NCBI RefSeq assembly: GCF_019599465.1
Contig: NZ_RKLR01000002.1
Span: 1 to 64,000 of the forward strand
Length of the DNA: 64,000 nucleotides
Direction: 5' to 3'
From: Haloarcula rubra
GTDB lineage: Archaea > Halobacteriota > Halobacteria > Halobacteriales > Haloarculaceae
In this document: positions 36,137 through 45,291 of the stretch, piece after piece
Layout of the letters: each line of letters begins with the position of its first letter
Numbering within the stretch: the stretch's first letter is position 1
Made by a program: the position numbers and the translations under genes
Notes under the pieces: generated by a model
Seen by the model: the letters and a program-made list of their open reading frames with translations, nothing else
Told to the model about the DNA's origin: nothing
Databases searched by the model: none

Positions 36137-37816
36137 CTACATCATGCCGCCCATGCCGCCGCCCATGCCGCCCATGCCGCCGGGGGCGCCACCGGGGCCG
36201 CCGGGGCCGCCTTCGTCACCGTCGCCGGACGTCGAGAGGTCGCCGGCGGCGATGATGTCGTCGATTTTGAGCACGAGGTTCGCGGCCTCTGCAGCCGAGG
36301 AGACGGCCTGGGTCTTCGCGTGGGCCGGTTCGACGACGCCGGTGTCGAGCGTGTTCTCGACGTCGCCGGTGAAGACGTTCAGGCCGGCGCTGACGTCGCC
36401 GTCCTCGTGGGCGGCGCGCAGGTCGACCAGCGTGTCGATGGAGTCGAGGCCGGCGTTCTCCGCGAGCGTGCGCGGGATGATTTCGAGCGCGTCGGCGAAG
36501 GCCTCGACGGCGAGCTGTTCGCGACCTTCGACGGAGTCGGCGAAGTCGCGCAGTCGAGCGGCGACCTCGATTTCGGGTGCGCCGCCGCCGCCGAGCACCG
36601 CGCCGTTGGCGACGGTGGAGGCGACGACGTCCAGCGCGTCCGTGACGCCGCGTTCGAGTTCGTCGACGACGTGGTCGGTCGAGCCACGCAGGAGGAGCGT
36701 GACACCGTGGGCGTTCTCGCCGCCCTCGACGTAGAACAGCCCCTCGTTCTCGTCACGGGAGACGGTCCCGTGACCGAGGTCGTCCTCGCTGGCCGAGTCG
36801 AGGTCCGAGACGATGCTCGCGCCGAGGACTTCCTTCAGGAACTCGATGTCGGACTTCTTCGCGCGCTTGACGGCGAGGATGCCCTTCTCGGCGAGGTAGT
36901 GCTGGGCCATGTCGTCGATGTTCTTCTGACAGAACAGGACGTTGGCACCGGTGGCCTCGACCTTGTCGACGAGGTCCTTGAGCTGCTGTTCCTCCTTGTC
37001 GAGGAAGTTCTGGAGCTGACTCGGGTCGTCGACGGAGAGCTGGGCGTCGACCTCCGTCTCGTCGAGTTCGATGGCCGTGTCCATCAGGAGCACCTTCGCG
37101 TCGTCGACCGAGGTCGGCATCTCCTCGTGGACGGGGTCCTTGTCGACGACGGCGCCTTCGAGGAGCTCGGAGTCGCCGGCGGAGCTGCCGGTCTGGGTCT
37201 CGATGTTGAGGTACTCGAGGTCGGCGACGACGGAGCCGTCCTCGGCTTCGACGGTGACCGCGTTGACCGCGTCGACGATGATCTGGGCGAGCAGTTCCTT
37301 GTTGAGTTCCGCGCCCTTGCCGGTCATCGACGTCTCGGCGACCTTCTTCAGAAGTTCCTCGTCGTCGGGGTCGACGTCGGTCGCGATGTCCTGAATCTCC
37401 GACTTGGCCTCCTTCGCGGCCATGTCGAAGCCCTTGATGATGGCCGACGGGTGGATGTCCTGGTCGAGGAGGTCCTCGGCGTTCTTCAGGAGTTCCCCGG
37501 CGATGGCGACGGCGGAGGTGGTGCCGTCGCCGGCCTCGTCCTCCTGCGTCTCGGCGACCTCGACGATCATCGAGGCCGTCGGGTTGTCGATGTCCATCTC
37601 CGTGAGGATGGTGACGCCGTCGTTCGTGACGGTGACGTCACCCATCGAGGAGACGAGCATCTTGTCCATCCCTTTCGGTCCGAGTGTCGAGCGTACGGAC
37701 TCCGCGACCGCGCGAGCGGCCGAGATGTTGTGCTCCTGTGCGGACTTGTCCTTCATCCGCTGGGCGTCTTCACCGAGAATTATCATCGGCTGGCCCTGCA
37801 TTTGGCGCTGGCTCAT
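36137..37816 (-). CDS. thermosome subunit (group II chaperonin)
   Basis: The 559-residue protein is a CCT/thermosome subunit. It has the N-terminal equatorial motifs [13 protein letters not shown] and [15 protein letters not shown], the ATP-site [15 protein letters not shown], apical domain features ([36 protein letters not shown]), and [11 protein letters not shown]. The C-terminus is a Gly/Met-rich tail ([14 protein letters not shown]) that projects into the folding cavity. Haloarchaea have two or three paralogues. It folds proteins in an ATP-driven double ring in the cytoplasm. The promoter has TTTATATA at 37845-37852. Confidence 0.97.
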   Translation of the reverse strand: MSQRQMQGQPMIILGEDAQRMKDKSAQEHNISAARAVAESVRSTLGPKGMDKMLVSSMGDVTVTNDGVTILTEMDIDNPTASMIVEVAETQEDEAGDGTTSAVAIAGELLKNAEDLLDQDIHPSAIIKGFDMAAKEAKSEIQDIATDVDPDDEELLKKVAETSMTGKGAELNKELLAQIIVDAVNAVTVEAEDGSVVADLEYLNIETQTGSSAGDSELLEGAVVDKDPVHEEMPTSVDDAKVLLMDTAIELDETEVDAQLSVDDPSQLQNFLDKEEQQLKDLVDKVEATGANVLFCQKNIDDMAQHYLAEKGILAVKRAKKSDIEFLKEVLGASIVSDLDSASEDDLGHGTVSRDENEGLFYVEGGENAHGVTLLLRGSTDHVVDELERGVTDALDVVASTVANGAVLGGGGAPEIEVAARLRDFADSVEGREQLAVEAFADALEIIPRTLAENAGLDSIDTLVDLRAAHEDGDVSAGLNVFTGDVENTLDTGVVEPAHAKTQAVSSAAEAANLVLKIDDIIAAGDLSTSGDGDEGGPGGPGGAPGGMGGMGGGMGGMM

Positions 37817-37844
37817 AGTCAGCGAAAGATTGCATGTGGTTCTA

Positions 37845-37852
37845 TATAAAAG
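37845..37852 (-). promoter_or_regulatory. TATA box of the thermosome gene
   Basis: The minus strand reads CGCACTTTTATATAGAACC, the strongest TATA-like element in this part. It would start transcription about 10 bases before the ATG at 37816. Confidence 0.65.
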
Positions 37853-37990
37853 TGCGGGTTAGAAGCGAGTCGCGGGGGTGAGGTTCGACGACCGAGACGC
37901 GCCCAAACCACCGGACTGCGACCAATACCGCGTGATAGCGTGTGACTGTGTGCCACGGCCACTCGCCGGCTGTGGCGGCATTTTATATAC

Positions 37991-38380
37991 TCACTCCACC
38001 GGCTCCTTCCAGTGGACGATGGCCGTCCCGACGACGAAGGCGTCCTCGCTGTCCCGGTCACGTTCGAACTGGAGCGTGTTCTCCCCGGCGTGGAGGTGGT
38101 CGGCGGCGACGGTGTCCATCCAGTACTGCCAGCCGGTGCCCGGCGCGACGTCGAACCCCGACAGTGGCTGGTCGTTGAGACAGATTTCGTGCGTGAACGC
38201 GTCGACGTCGTACACCTGCATCTCGACGTACGGTTCGGCCGGCGCGTCGGTCGGCACGTCGAACGCGACCCGGTCGGTGCTGTCGCCGGAGAACTCGGCC
38301 CACGGGACGTCCAGCGAGTCCTCGCCGGGGCCGAGATGTTGCTGGAACGTACAGCGTGCGTAGTTCGCGCGGTGGGACAT
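37991..38380 (-). CDS. conserved haloarchaeal protein, probable beta-sandwich
   Basis: The 129-residue protein starts MSHRANYARCTFQQHLGPGE and continues with LDVPWAEFSGDSTDRVAFDV, MQVYDVDAFTHEICLNDQPL, GTGWQYWMDTVAADHLHAGE and NTLQFERDR. The alternation of strands with LNDQPL and GENTLQF resembles a galactose-binding-like jelly roll (LxGENxLxF). I have seen such proteins only in haloarchaea and know no function. There is no signal peptide. The stop is followed by a TATA-like stretch at 37981-37989 on the way to the thermosome gene. Confidence 0.65.
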   Translation of the reverse strand: MSHRANYARCTFQQHLGPGEDSLDVPWAEFSGDSTDRVAFDVPTDAPAEPYVEMQVYDVDAFTHEICLNDQPLSGFDVAPGTGWQYWMDTVAADHLHAGENTLQFERDRDSEDAFVVGTAIVHWKEPVE

Positions 38381-38453
38381 ACCGGACCGACGACCGGGAG
38401 CTAAATAAAGCACGGTGGGGGCCGACGACGCGGCCGAGCGCTGGCGAGGGCGG

Positions 38454-39287
38454 TCAGTACAGTGGGTCCGGACCCGGCGGCATCGCGCGCTTGTGCGCGC
38501 TGGACTCGTACATCTCGCGGACCTGTTCGACGAGTGACTCGGGGACGCCGACGTGGTCGGCGGTGGCGGCTTTCGGCACACCGCCGTCGACGTGGAGCGC
38601 GAGAATCGAGTCCAGCGTGTCGTAGTCCATCCCCATCTCCGTGGCGTCGGTCTGCCCGCTCCACATCTCGGCGCTCGCCGTCTTCTCGGCGAGGTCGTCG
38701 GGGACGCCGACGTGTTTCGCCAACTGGCGGACCTGCTGTTTGTACAGCGTCGCGAGGGGGTGGCAGTCGACGGCGCCGTCGCCGTACTTCGTGTAGTAGC
38801 CCACCAGCGCCTCGCTCCGGTTGCCGGTGCCCAACACCAGCGCATTCTCGTGGTTGCCGACGAGGTAGTTCAGCACGGCCCGACAGCGCACGCGGAGGTT
38901 CCCCACCGCCAGCTGGTCGTCCTCGGCGTCGGGGTAGGCGTCGAGGAACGCGTCGACGAGCGGGTTGATTTCGACGACGTCGTACTCGATGCCCAGCAGT
39001 TCGTCGGCGACGCGTTCGGCGTCGCTCATGTTGTCCGGGCGGTTGACCTCGCTGGGCATGACCAGCCCGTGGACGGCGTCGGGACCGAGCGCCTCGACTG
39101 CGAGGTGACTGGTCAGCGTGCTGTCGATGCCACCGGAGAGGCCGATGACCGCCCGGTCGACGCCCGCGGCGTCGAGTTGCGCCTCGACGAAGTCGGTGAT
39201 GTGCTCGCGGTGCGCCGCCAGTTCGGCCTCCGAGAACGTGAGGTCGAGCGGGGTGTCCGCCTGCACGACGGTGTCGGCTTGGGCCAT
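38454..39287 (-). CDS. nadE: NAD+ synthase (ammonia-dependent)
   Basis: The enzyme amidates nicotinic acid adenine dinucleotide. The 277-residue protein has the PP-loop VIGLSGGIDSTLTSHLAVEA, LVMPSEVNRPDNMSDAERVA, RCRAVLNYLVGNHENALVLG, TGNRSEALVGYYTKYGDGAV and EKTASAEMWSGQTDATEMGM. It lacks the glutaminase domain of the larger type, so it uses free ammonia. Start is the ATG at 39287 (MAQADTVVQ). It is downstream-convergent with the tRNA-Gly region and otherwise single. Confidence 0.96.
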   Translation of the reverse strand: MAQADTVVQADTPLDLTFSEAELAAHREHITDFVEAQLDAAGVDRAVIGLSGGIDSTLTSHLAVEALGPDAVHGLVMPSEVNRPDNMSDAERVADELLGIEYDVVEINPLVDAFLDAYPDAEDDQLAVGNLRVRCRAVLNYLVGNHENALVLGTGNRSEALVGYYTKYGDGAVDCHPLATLYKQQVRQLAKHVGVPDDLAEKTASAEMWSGQTDATEMGMDYDTLDSILALHVDGGVPKAATADHVGVPESLVEQVREMYESSAHKRAMPPGPDPLY

Positions 39288-39448
39288 ACCTATCGGTAGG
39301 CCTAATCGAACAAATAGCCATCCATCGACGCCGTATTTTCGGACGTGTGTCCAACGAACGGGCGGCGTCCGAACGCCGTGTCCAGTCGGTCGCCGTCCAC
39401 CGGAAGCGCTACGTTCAAGTGCGACGGTCGTAGAGACTGTTAGTGAGC

Positions 39449-39519
39449 GCGCCGGTGGTCCAGTGGTAGGACATTGGCTTCCCAAGCCAATAGCCCGGGT
39501 TCAATTCCCGGCCGGCGCA
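39449..39519 (+). tRNA. tRNA-Gly (anticodon CCC)
   Basis: A 71-base cloverleaf from GCGCCGGTGGTCCAGTGG to CCGGCGCA. The acceptor stem GCGCCGG/CCGGCGC is perfect. The anticodon stem TTGGC/GCCAA encloses TTCCCAA with CCC as anticodon, and the T-loop is GTTCAATTC. No intron, CCA not encoded. Confidence 0.96.
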
Positions 39520-39735
39520 TTCTGCTGTGAGGAAGCCGCGAGCGGCCGCTCGGACCGCTCACGCTCGGTCTGCACGCCCAGACGTTCTCGTGGACGAGTG
39601 TCGACGGCGGGCGAAGCGGCGGCGTCGACGCCACTCGGACACGCGTCAGAACTCCCGTCACCATACACTATATCTCCTTAAACACGACCATACGTCAGCT
39701 TTATGCGATAGAAACGCACGTTCGTTCGTGTGACG

Positions 39736-39885
39736 ATGGCAGAGTGTACCAATTGCAAAGAGGAGTCGACACACGTCTGGAAACACCGCCGGCCGACGGA
39801 GACGACGACACATCGGACGGTCGAGTGGCTCTGTGCGCGGTGTCACCCGGGGATGAGCGACACACTCCGCAACGAAGGTGCGTAG
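39736..39885 (+). CDS. small zinc-finger protein (49 residues)
   Basis: The frame starts MAECTNCKEESTHVWKHRRP and ends with TVEWLCARCHPGMSDTLRNE then GA. CTNC and CARCH form two CxxC knuckles. Small Cys4 proteins of this kind are frequent in haloarchaea. It lies between tRNA-Gly and the Bat-like regulator, 50 bases upstream of the latter. An AT-rich TTTATGCG at about 39700 may be its promoter. Confidence 0.65.
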   Translation: MAECTNCKEESTHVWKHRRPTETTTHRTVEWLCARCHPGMSDTLRNEGA

Positions 39886-39935
39886 CGGTCCGGGACCCTG
39901 CACATTCTTGTGACGGAGTGGCTAACCAGTTAGGT

Positions 39936-42347
39936 ATGGATAGCGGGGCTACCGTCCTCGTCTGCGGGACCGACGAGGCGGCCGTCGCAGAGACGGCCCG
40001 AGGACTGGCGGAGGTGGGGGAGCAGTTCGACGTCGTGACGGCCGACGGCGAGGCGACGGCGAGCGCCGTCGGGGCGGTCGACTGTATCGTGAACGACGGC
40101 GTCGACGTGACGGAACTGGTCGAACAGATACGGCGGGACCGGCCCGGCGTCCCACTGGTCGTCTTCGGTCGCGGGTCGCCGGACGCCGTGGACGCGGTGT
40201 TGGCGTCCGGGGGAGTCGAGTACGTCCACCGGGGGACCGACGAGCAGTACGTCGTCCTCGCCCACCGCATCGAACGGGTAGTGGGCACCGACCGCGGTTC
40301 GGGGACGGTCGGCGCTGGCGAGTTCGACCGCCACGGCGAGGTCATCGAAGCGCTCGACGACGGGGTGTACGCGCTCGACGACGAGGGGGAGTTCGTCTTC
40401 GTCAACGACGGGATGGCCGACCTCACCGGGTACAGCGTGGACGAACTGCTCGGCGAGCACACCGCAGCCATCAAGGACCGCGAGACGGTGGAACTGGCCG
40501 AGTCGAAACTCGCCACGCTGCTCTCCTCGGACGGCCCCGACGACGTCGGGACGACGTTCGAACTGGAACTCCGGCGGGCGGACGACGAGACGGTGCCCTG
40601 CGAGGACCACATGACGGTGCTGTACGGACCGGACGGCGAGTTCCGCGGCACCGCGGGCGTCATCCGCGACATCACCGAACGGAAGCGCCGCGAGGAGATG
40701 CTCTCGGCCCTGCAAGAGACGTCTCGAGCGCTGATGCAAGCCCCCAGCAGAGAGGAGGTCGCGAGCATCGTCGCGGACGCGGCCGAGCGAGTCCTCGGCC
40801 TCGACATGGCCGTCGTCCGCCTCTACGACGCCGACGAGCGGGTGTTGCGGCCCGCGGCGACGACCGACACCGTGGTCGAACGACTCGGCGAGCGCCCCGT
40901 CTACGCACTCGACGAGGGTCGGCCGGGAGAGGTGTTCGCGTCGGGCGAAGCCGCGACGCTGAGCGAGTCCCACGAACTCGACGACGGCGGCCCGACGGTT
41001 CAGTCCGGCCTCTACTTCCCCATCGGCGTCCACGGCACGCTGAGCGTGCTGTCGATGGAACCCGACGCCTTCGACGACATCGACCGGCAAGTCGTCGCGC
41101 TGCTCGCGACCAACGCCGCGGCGGCGTGCAACCGGGCCAAGCGCGAACAGGAGGTGCGAGAGACCCGGGAACGCATCGCGACTATCCTCGACCGTATCAA
41201 CGGCCTCATCGAGAACACCGTCGAGGTGCTGGTCGAGGCGACCACCCGCGAGGCCGTCGAGGCCGGCGTCTGCGAGCAACTGGCCGCGACCGACCCCTAC
41301 ACCTTCGCGTGGGTCGGCCGGCCCGACGTCCGTGGGAGCGCGCTGCTGCCGAGCGAGTGGGCCGGCGACGCCGCGATAGCGATGGACGACCTCTCGGTCC
41401 CGATCGGCGACGGCACGCCCGGCAGCGTCGCCTTCACCGACCACACGACCGAGATACTGGACGACCTCTCGGCCGCCGACGGCGAGTGGGTCGACCGCGT
41501 CCGCGAGGCCGGCGTCGCCTCGGTGATGGCCATCCCGCTGTCGTACACCGACTCGACCTACGGCGTGTTGTACGTCTGTGCGGACGAACCGGACGCCTTC
41601 GACGACCGCGAGCAGGTCGTCCTCGAAGCGTTGGGTCGGGCCGTCGCCAACGCCATCAACGCCATCGAGAGCGGGAAGATTCTCTCGGCGGACAAGGTGG
41701 TCGAACTGGAGTTCACCGTCGACGACCGGGCCCTCCTGTTGAGTCGGCTGTCGGCCTCGACCGGTGCGACGTTCACGTCCGCCGGCGCGGTCACACAGGA
41801 CGACGGGTCCATCCGCCTCTACCTCACGGTCGAGGGCGGGGACAGCGAGGCGATTCTCGCCGAACTGACCGACGACGACGCCGTCGTCGGTGCCACTTGC
41901 GTCGCCGAACACGAGGGGCGTGCGCTGTTCGACGTCACCGTCGGCGAGTCGCTACTGGGGACGCTGGTCGACCACGGCGCGGTGCCGAAGGCCATCTCCG
42001 GCGAGAGCGGTATCGTCCGGTACACCATCGAACTGCCCTACGAGACCGAGGCCAGAGAGGTGTTCTCGCTGGTCGAGGACAACTACGGCAACACCGACCT
42101 CGTCGGCTACCACGAACACGAGCGGCCGGTCCAGACCCAACAGGAGTTCCGGGCGTCGCTGGCGGAACGGTTCACCGACCGGCAGGAGACGGCCCTGCGA
42201 ACCGCGTTCCTCGGCGGGTTCTTCGAGTGGCCCCGCGAGGTGGACGGCGACGAACTCGCGACGGCGATGGACATCTCGCGGCCGACGTACCACCAGCACC
42301 TCCGGGCCGCCCAGCAGAAGGTGTTCGAGGAGTTGTTCGAGCGGTAG
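39936..42347 (+). CDS. Bat-like PAS/GAF sensor with HTH-10 DNA-binding domain
   Basis: The 803-residue protein is a one-component regulator of the bacterio-opsin activator type. It has an N-terminal receiver-like domain (1-115, VLVCGTDEAA...VDCIVNDGVD) and a PAS domain at about 125-245 (GVYALDDEGEFVFVNDGMAD ... GVIRDITERKRR). Two GAF domains lie at about 250-410 and 430-590, then the Bat-associated domain at about 590-730. A C-terminal HTH-10 (residues 745-800) has LTDRQETALRTAFLGGFFEW and MDISRPTYHQHLRAAQ. It likely senses light, redox or a small molecule and controls transcription. Start is the ATG at 39936 (MDSGATVLV). The TAG stop is also the first triplet of a tandem repeat. Confidence 0.9.
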   Translation: MDSGATVLVCGTDEAAVAETARGLAEVGEQFDVVTADGEATASAVGAVDCIVNDGVDVTELVEQIRRDRPGVPLVVFGRGSPDAVDAVLASGGVEYVHRGTDEQYVVLAHRIERVVGTDRGSGTVGAGEFDRHGEVIEALDDGVYALDDEGEFVFVNDGMADLTGYSVDELLGEHTAAIKDRETVELAESKLATLLSSDGPDDVGTTFELELRRADDETVPCEDHMTVLYGPDGEFRGTAGVIRDITERKRREEMLSALQETSRALMQAPSREEVASIVADAAERVLGLDMAVVRLYDADERVLRPAATTDTVVERLGERPVYALDEGRPGEVFASGEAATLSESHELDDGGPTVQSGLYFPIGVHGTLSVLSMEPDAFDDIDRQVVALLATNAAAACNRAKREQEVRETRERIATILDRINGLIENTVEVLVEATTREAVEAGVCEQLAATDPYTFAWVGRPDVRGSALLPSEWAGDAAIAMDDLSVPIGDGTPGSVAFTDHTTEILDDLSAADGEWVDRVREAGVASVMAIPLSYTDSTYGVLYVCADEPDAFDDREQVVLEALGRAVANAINAIESGKILSADKVVELEFTVDDRALLLSRLSASTGATFTSAGAVTQDDGSIRLYLTVEGGDSEAILAELTDDDAVVGATCVAEHEGRALFDVTVGESLLGTLVDHGAVPKAISGESGIVRYTIELPYETEAREVFSLVEDNYGNTDLVGYHEHERPVQTQQEFRASLAERFTDRQETALRTAFLGGFFEWPREVDGDELATAMDISRPTYHQHLRAAQQKVFEELFER

Positions 42348-42540
42348 CGAGGGACCGAGCGGCAGCGAAGACCCTCGAAACGCAAACGGGGAGCAGCGCG
42401 ACCCGTGAGCGATAGCGAGAGTCCGAGTAGGTGAGGACCCTCGAAGCGCGACGGCGAACGGAGTGAGCCGTGAAGCAGTAGCGAGGGACCGAGCGACAGC
42501 GACGTCCCTCGAAGCGACACGGTGACCGCCAGAAACCACG
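42345..42540 (+). repeat. tandem repeat of about 67 bp starting at the stop codon of the Bat-like gene
   Basis: Three units start with TAGCGAG at 42345, 42413 and 42479, that is 68 and 66 bases apart. Units 1 and 3 share TAGCGAGGGACCGAGCG, CAGCGA and CCCTCGAA. Unit 2 shares TAGCGAGAGTCCGAG and GACCCTCGAAGCG. Each unit can fold a GAGGGAC/GTCCCTC-type stem, and unit 2 has a second ACGGC/GCCGT stem. The TAG of the first unit is the stop codon of the gene. A similar array lies at 59870-59996 on the other strand. Confidence 0.72.
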
Positions 42541-42598
42541 GAGTGAGAGCGAACGGCCCCCGTCTGGCGGTGGTGTCACATCCTGACACTGGGGCAAC

Positions 42599-42606
42599 GT
42601 ATATTA
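42599..42606 (+). promoter_or_regulatory. TATA element for the membrane histidine kinase
   Basis: AACGTATATTACACGTC gives a start about 5 bases before the ATG at 42633, supporting that ATG over an in-frame codon at 42522. Confidence 0.55.
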
Positions 42607-42632
42607 CACGTCTGATTGACATTTGGGTAGAG

Positions 42633-43811
42633 ATGGGACGGGGAGGGGACCGGGAGCGGTGGCGGACAGTCCGAGAGTGGTGGGTGCCGACGGTGAGTCT
42701 GATGGCGCTGGGGGCGTTGACGGCCGTCGTCTGGGTGCAGGTGTCGACACCCGCGTACGCCCTGCTCGACATCCTGTTGCCGACGGCGTTCGTCAGCGTG
42801 GCCGTCTGGCAGGGGCTCCGACTCCACCGGGCCGACGGGTTCGAGGACCTCGACACCGTCGTCCGGTGGTTCACCGGGGGGCTCGTCGTGATGGCCTGTC
42901 TCGGTCTGTGGCCGGTGCTCCTGCGGGCGGTCGGGCAACCGACGGTCCCGGTCGGCGTCCGCCTGCTGACAGAGATCATCGCCGGCGGGCTGTTCGGCCT
43001 GCTCGTCGGCGTGTACAGCGTGCAGGCACGCCAGTCCGCCGAGCGAGCCACGCAGGCCCGCGTCAGGCAGGAACTGCTCGAGCGACAGCGAGAGGCCAAC
43101 GACCTGCTGAACCGGACGCTCCGGCACCAACTGCTCAACAGCCTCACCGTCGTCCGGGGACGGGCGGAACTGCTCGCGGAGCGGACCGAGGCGGACCCGG
43201 AGCGGTGGGCCACGACTGTCGTCGACCGGACCGACCGGATGGCCGACACCGTCGAGGAGATAGCCCGGATAACGCGGACGCTGACCGAGGACACCGACCT
43301 CGGCGCGCGGTCGTTGCCCGCGGTCGTCCGGTCGCGCGTCGCCGCCGCCCGCGACAGCCACCCGCACGCCGCGGTGACCGTCGACTCGGTGCCCGACTGT
43401 GCGGTCCGGGCGAACGACCTCCTCGACCGGGCACTGGGGAACGTCGTCGAGAACGCCGTCGAACACAACGACGGCGACCGACCGACCGTGGCCGTCAGTG
43501 CGACCGTCGCCGACGGCGTGGCGGTCGTGACCGTCGCCGACGACGGCCCCGGCATCCCCGAGAGCGCACGGGAGCGGGTGTTCGAGGCCAACCAGCGCGG
43601 GCTGGAGAGCGACGGCGACGGTCTCGGCCTGTTCCTGACGGCGTCGGCGGTCCGACAGTACGGCGGCGAGGTCCGAATCAGCGAGTCGACGCTGGGCGGT
43701 GCCGCCGTCGAGTTGGTCCTGCCGCTCGCGGACACCGACCCCTCGCCCGCCGTCGGGGCCGACCGGAGCGACGACGGGACGGCGGCGTCGAACCGGCGTG
43801 CGTCGCCGTAG
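42633..43811 (+). CDS. membrane sensor histidine kinase
   Basis: The 392-residue kinase has four helices in its N-terminal third (WVPTVSLMALGALTAVVWVQ; YALLDILLPTAFVSVAVWQG; GGLVVMACLGLWPVLLRAVG; LLTEIIAGGLFGLLVGVYSV). A coiled segment and the H-box LLNRTLRHQLLNSLTVVRGR follow, then an ATPase domain with NVVENAVEHNDG (N-box), VADDGPGIPE and SDGDGLGLFL (G boxes). No extracellular sensor domain is present; the signal probably enters through the membrane part. No response regulator is next to it. It follows the tandem repeat of the Bat-like gene. Confidence 0.88.
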   Translation: MGRGGDRERWRTVREWWVPTVSLMALGALTAVVWVQVSTPAYALLDILLPTAFVSVAVWQGLRLHRADGFEDLDTVVRWFTGGLVVMACLGLWPVLLRAVGQPTVPVGVRLLTEIIAGGLFGLLVGVYSVQARQSAERATQARVRQELLERQREANDLLNRTLRHQLLNSLTVVRGRAELLAERTEADPERWATTVVDRTDRMADTVEEIARITRTLTEDTDLGARSLPAVVRSRVAAARDSHPHAAVTVDSVPDCAVRANDLLDRALGNVVENAVEHNDGDRPTVAVSATVADGVAVVTVADDGPGIPESARERVFEANQRGLESDGDGLGLFLTASAVRQYGGEVRISESTLGGAAVELVLPLADTDPSPAVGADRSDDGTAASNRRASP

Positions 43812-43880
43812 GGTTCCGTCCGACGCCGGCACCCGGACCGGGGGATACTTGTCGGGCCCTCGCTTACCTCAGCCCGACAG

Positions 43881-44885
43881 ATGGACGCGCCGTTGTGGAC
43901 CGAGACCCACGCGCCGACACTCGAAGACATCCCGCAGCCGAAGGCCCGCGAGCACCTGCAGGGCGCCGTCGAGGAGCCGATGAACCTGCTGGTCCACGGG
44001 CCGAAGGGGGCCGGTAAGACGGCCGCCGTGCGCGCGTTCGCCGAGACGGTCCACGACAACGCCGACGCCGACTTCACCGAACTCAACGTCGCCGACGTGT
44101 TCGACATGACGAAGAAGGAAGTCGCGAACGACCCCCGGTTCGCGTCGTTCATCGACAGCAAGCGCCGCCGGGAGTCCTCGAAGGCCGACCTCATCAACCA
44201 CGTCCTGAAGGAGTCGGCCAGTTACACGCCGATGTCGGGGAGCTACAAGACCATCCTGCTGGACAACGCCGAGGGGATGCGCGAGGACTTCCAGCAGGCG
44301 CTCCGCCGGGTGATGGAACAGTACTACGAGGCGACGCAGTTCGTCATCGCCACCCGCCAACCCTCGGCGCTGATTCCGCCCATCCGCTCGCGGTGTTTCC
44401 CCGTCGTGATGCGAGCGCCGAGCCACGAGGAGACGGTGTCCGTGCTCCGGGACGTCGTCACCGCCGAGGGCGCCGACCACGACGACGACGGACTGGAGTA
44501 CGTCGCCGGCTACGCCGAGGGCGACCTGCGGCAGGCCATCCTCGCCGCGCAGACCACCTACGAGGAGGCCGGCGAGGTGACGATGGAGACGGCCTACGAG
44601 GTGCTGGCCGACGTCGAGGCCGACGACGCCGTCGCGGACATGGTCGAGGCCGCCGAGGAGGGGCGGTTCTCGGACGCGCGCTCGACACTGGACGACCTGC
44701 TCGTCGACGAGGGGTACGGCGCCGAAGACGTATTGGAGGAAGTTTTAGACGTCGCCCGGTCGCGGTACTCCGGCCAGCGACTCGCCGAGGTCCACCGACT
44801 GGCCGGCGAGACGGACATGGCGCTGACCGACGCGGCCAACGAGCGCATCCACCTCTCGCGCCTCCTCGCACAGCTACGGACGTAG
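43881..44885 (+). CDS. rfcC: replication factor C small subunit (RfcC-type)
   Basis: The 334-residue AAA+ clamp-loader subunit has LLVHGPKGAGKTAAVRAFAE (Walker A), TILLDNAEGMREDFQQALRR (Walker B region, DNAE instead of the common DEAD/DEAE) and PPIRSRCFPV with the SRC arginine-finger motif. The C-terminal helical collar domain follows. Haloarchaea have rfcA, rfcB (large subunit) and rfcC; this divergent version fits RfcC. It loads PCNA in DNA replication. Start is an ATG 70 bases after the kinase stop, with GGATACTT as a possible TATA element. Confidence 0.88.
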   Translation: MDAPLWTETHAPTLEDIPQPKAREHLQGAVEEPMNLLVHGPKGAGKTAAVRAFAETVHDNADADFTELNVADVFDMTKKEVANDPRFASFIDSKRRRESSKADLINHVLKESASYTPMSGSYKTILLDNAEGMREDFQQALRRVMEQYYEATQFVIATRQPSALIPPIRSRCFPVVMRAPSHEETVSVLRDVVTAEGADHDDDGLEYVAGYAEGDLRQAILAAQTTYEEAGEVTMETAYEVLADVEADDAVADMVEAAEEGRFSDARSTLDDLLVDEGYGAEDVLEEVLDVARSRYSGQRLAEVHRLAGETDMALTDAANERIHLSRLLAQLRT

Positions 44886-44982
44886 CCGTGTGAACTGCAC
44901 ACCAGCGCCAGCCCCGCAAACCGGGAGTTACGGCTTCGAAATCCTTTTAGGCGCTTCGGCGGGAATCTATGGACAACGAACC

Positions 44983-45291
44983 ATGGATATCGACATCATC
45001 GAAGAAGAAACGAATCCCATGTTGCACCGAACGGACGTCCGGTTCGAGGTCGTCCACGACGAAGCGACGCCCTCCCGTCTCTCTGTGCGTGACTCTCTGG
45101 CGGCGACGCTGAACAAGGACGCCGAGGAAGTCGTCATCCACGAACTCGACACGAAGTTCGGCATGCGCAAGACGGTCGGCTACGCGAAGGTCTACGACAG
45201 CCCCGAGTACGCCCGCGACGTCGAGCAGGACCACATGCTCGAACGCAACAAGATCGTCGCCGACGGCGAGGAAGAGGCGGAGGAAGCATAG
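44983..45291 (+). CDS. rps24e: ribosomal protein S24e
   Basis: A 102-residue small-subunit protein: MDIDIIEEETNPMLHRTDVR, FEVVHDEATPSRLSVRDSLA, EEVVIHELDTKFGMRKTVGY, AKVYDSPEYARDVEQDHMLE and RNKIVADGEEE. All are S24e features. The TATA-like ATCCTTTTAGG at about 44943 precedes the ATG by 35-40 bases. It is followed directly by rps27ae. Confidence 0.97.
   Translation: MDIDIIEEETNPMLHRTDVRFEVVHDEATPSRLSVRDSLAATLNKDAEEVVIHELDTKFGMRKTVGYAKVYDSPEYARDVEQDHMLERNKIVADGEEEAEEA

Noticed and set aside
36320-37849. 509-codon open frame on the plus strand
   Set aside because: Antisense to the thermosome gene; valine-aspartate-rich without domains.
37981-37989. strong TATA-like sequence ATTTTATATAC
   Set aside because: No gene begins at the right distance on the plus strand; on the minus strand it lies about 170 bases from the thermosome start, which has a better-placed box.
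39930-41912. 660-codon open frame on the minus strand
   Set aside because: Antisense to the Bat-like gene, which has recognisable PAS, GAF and HTH parts.
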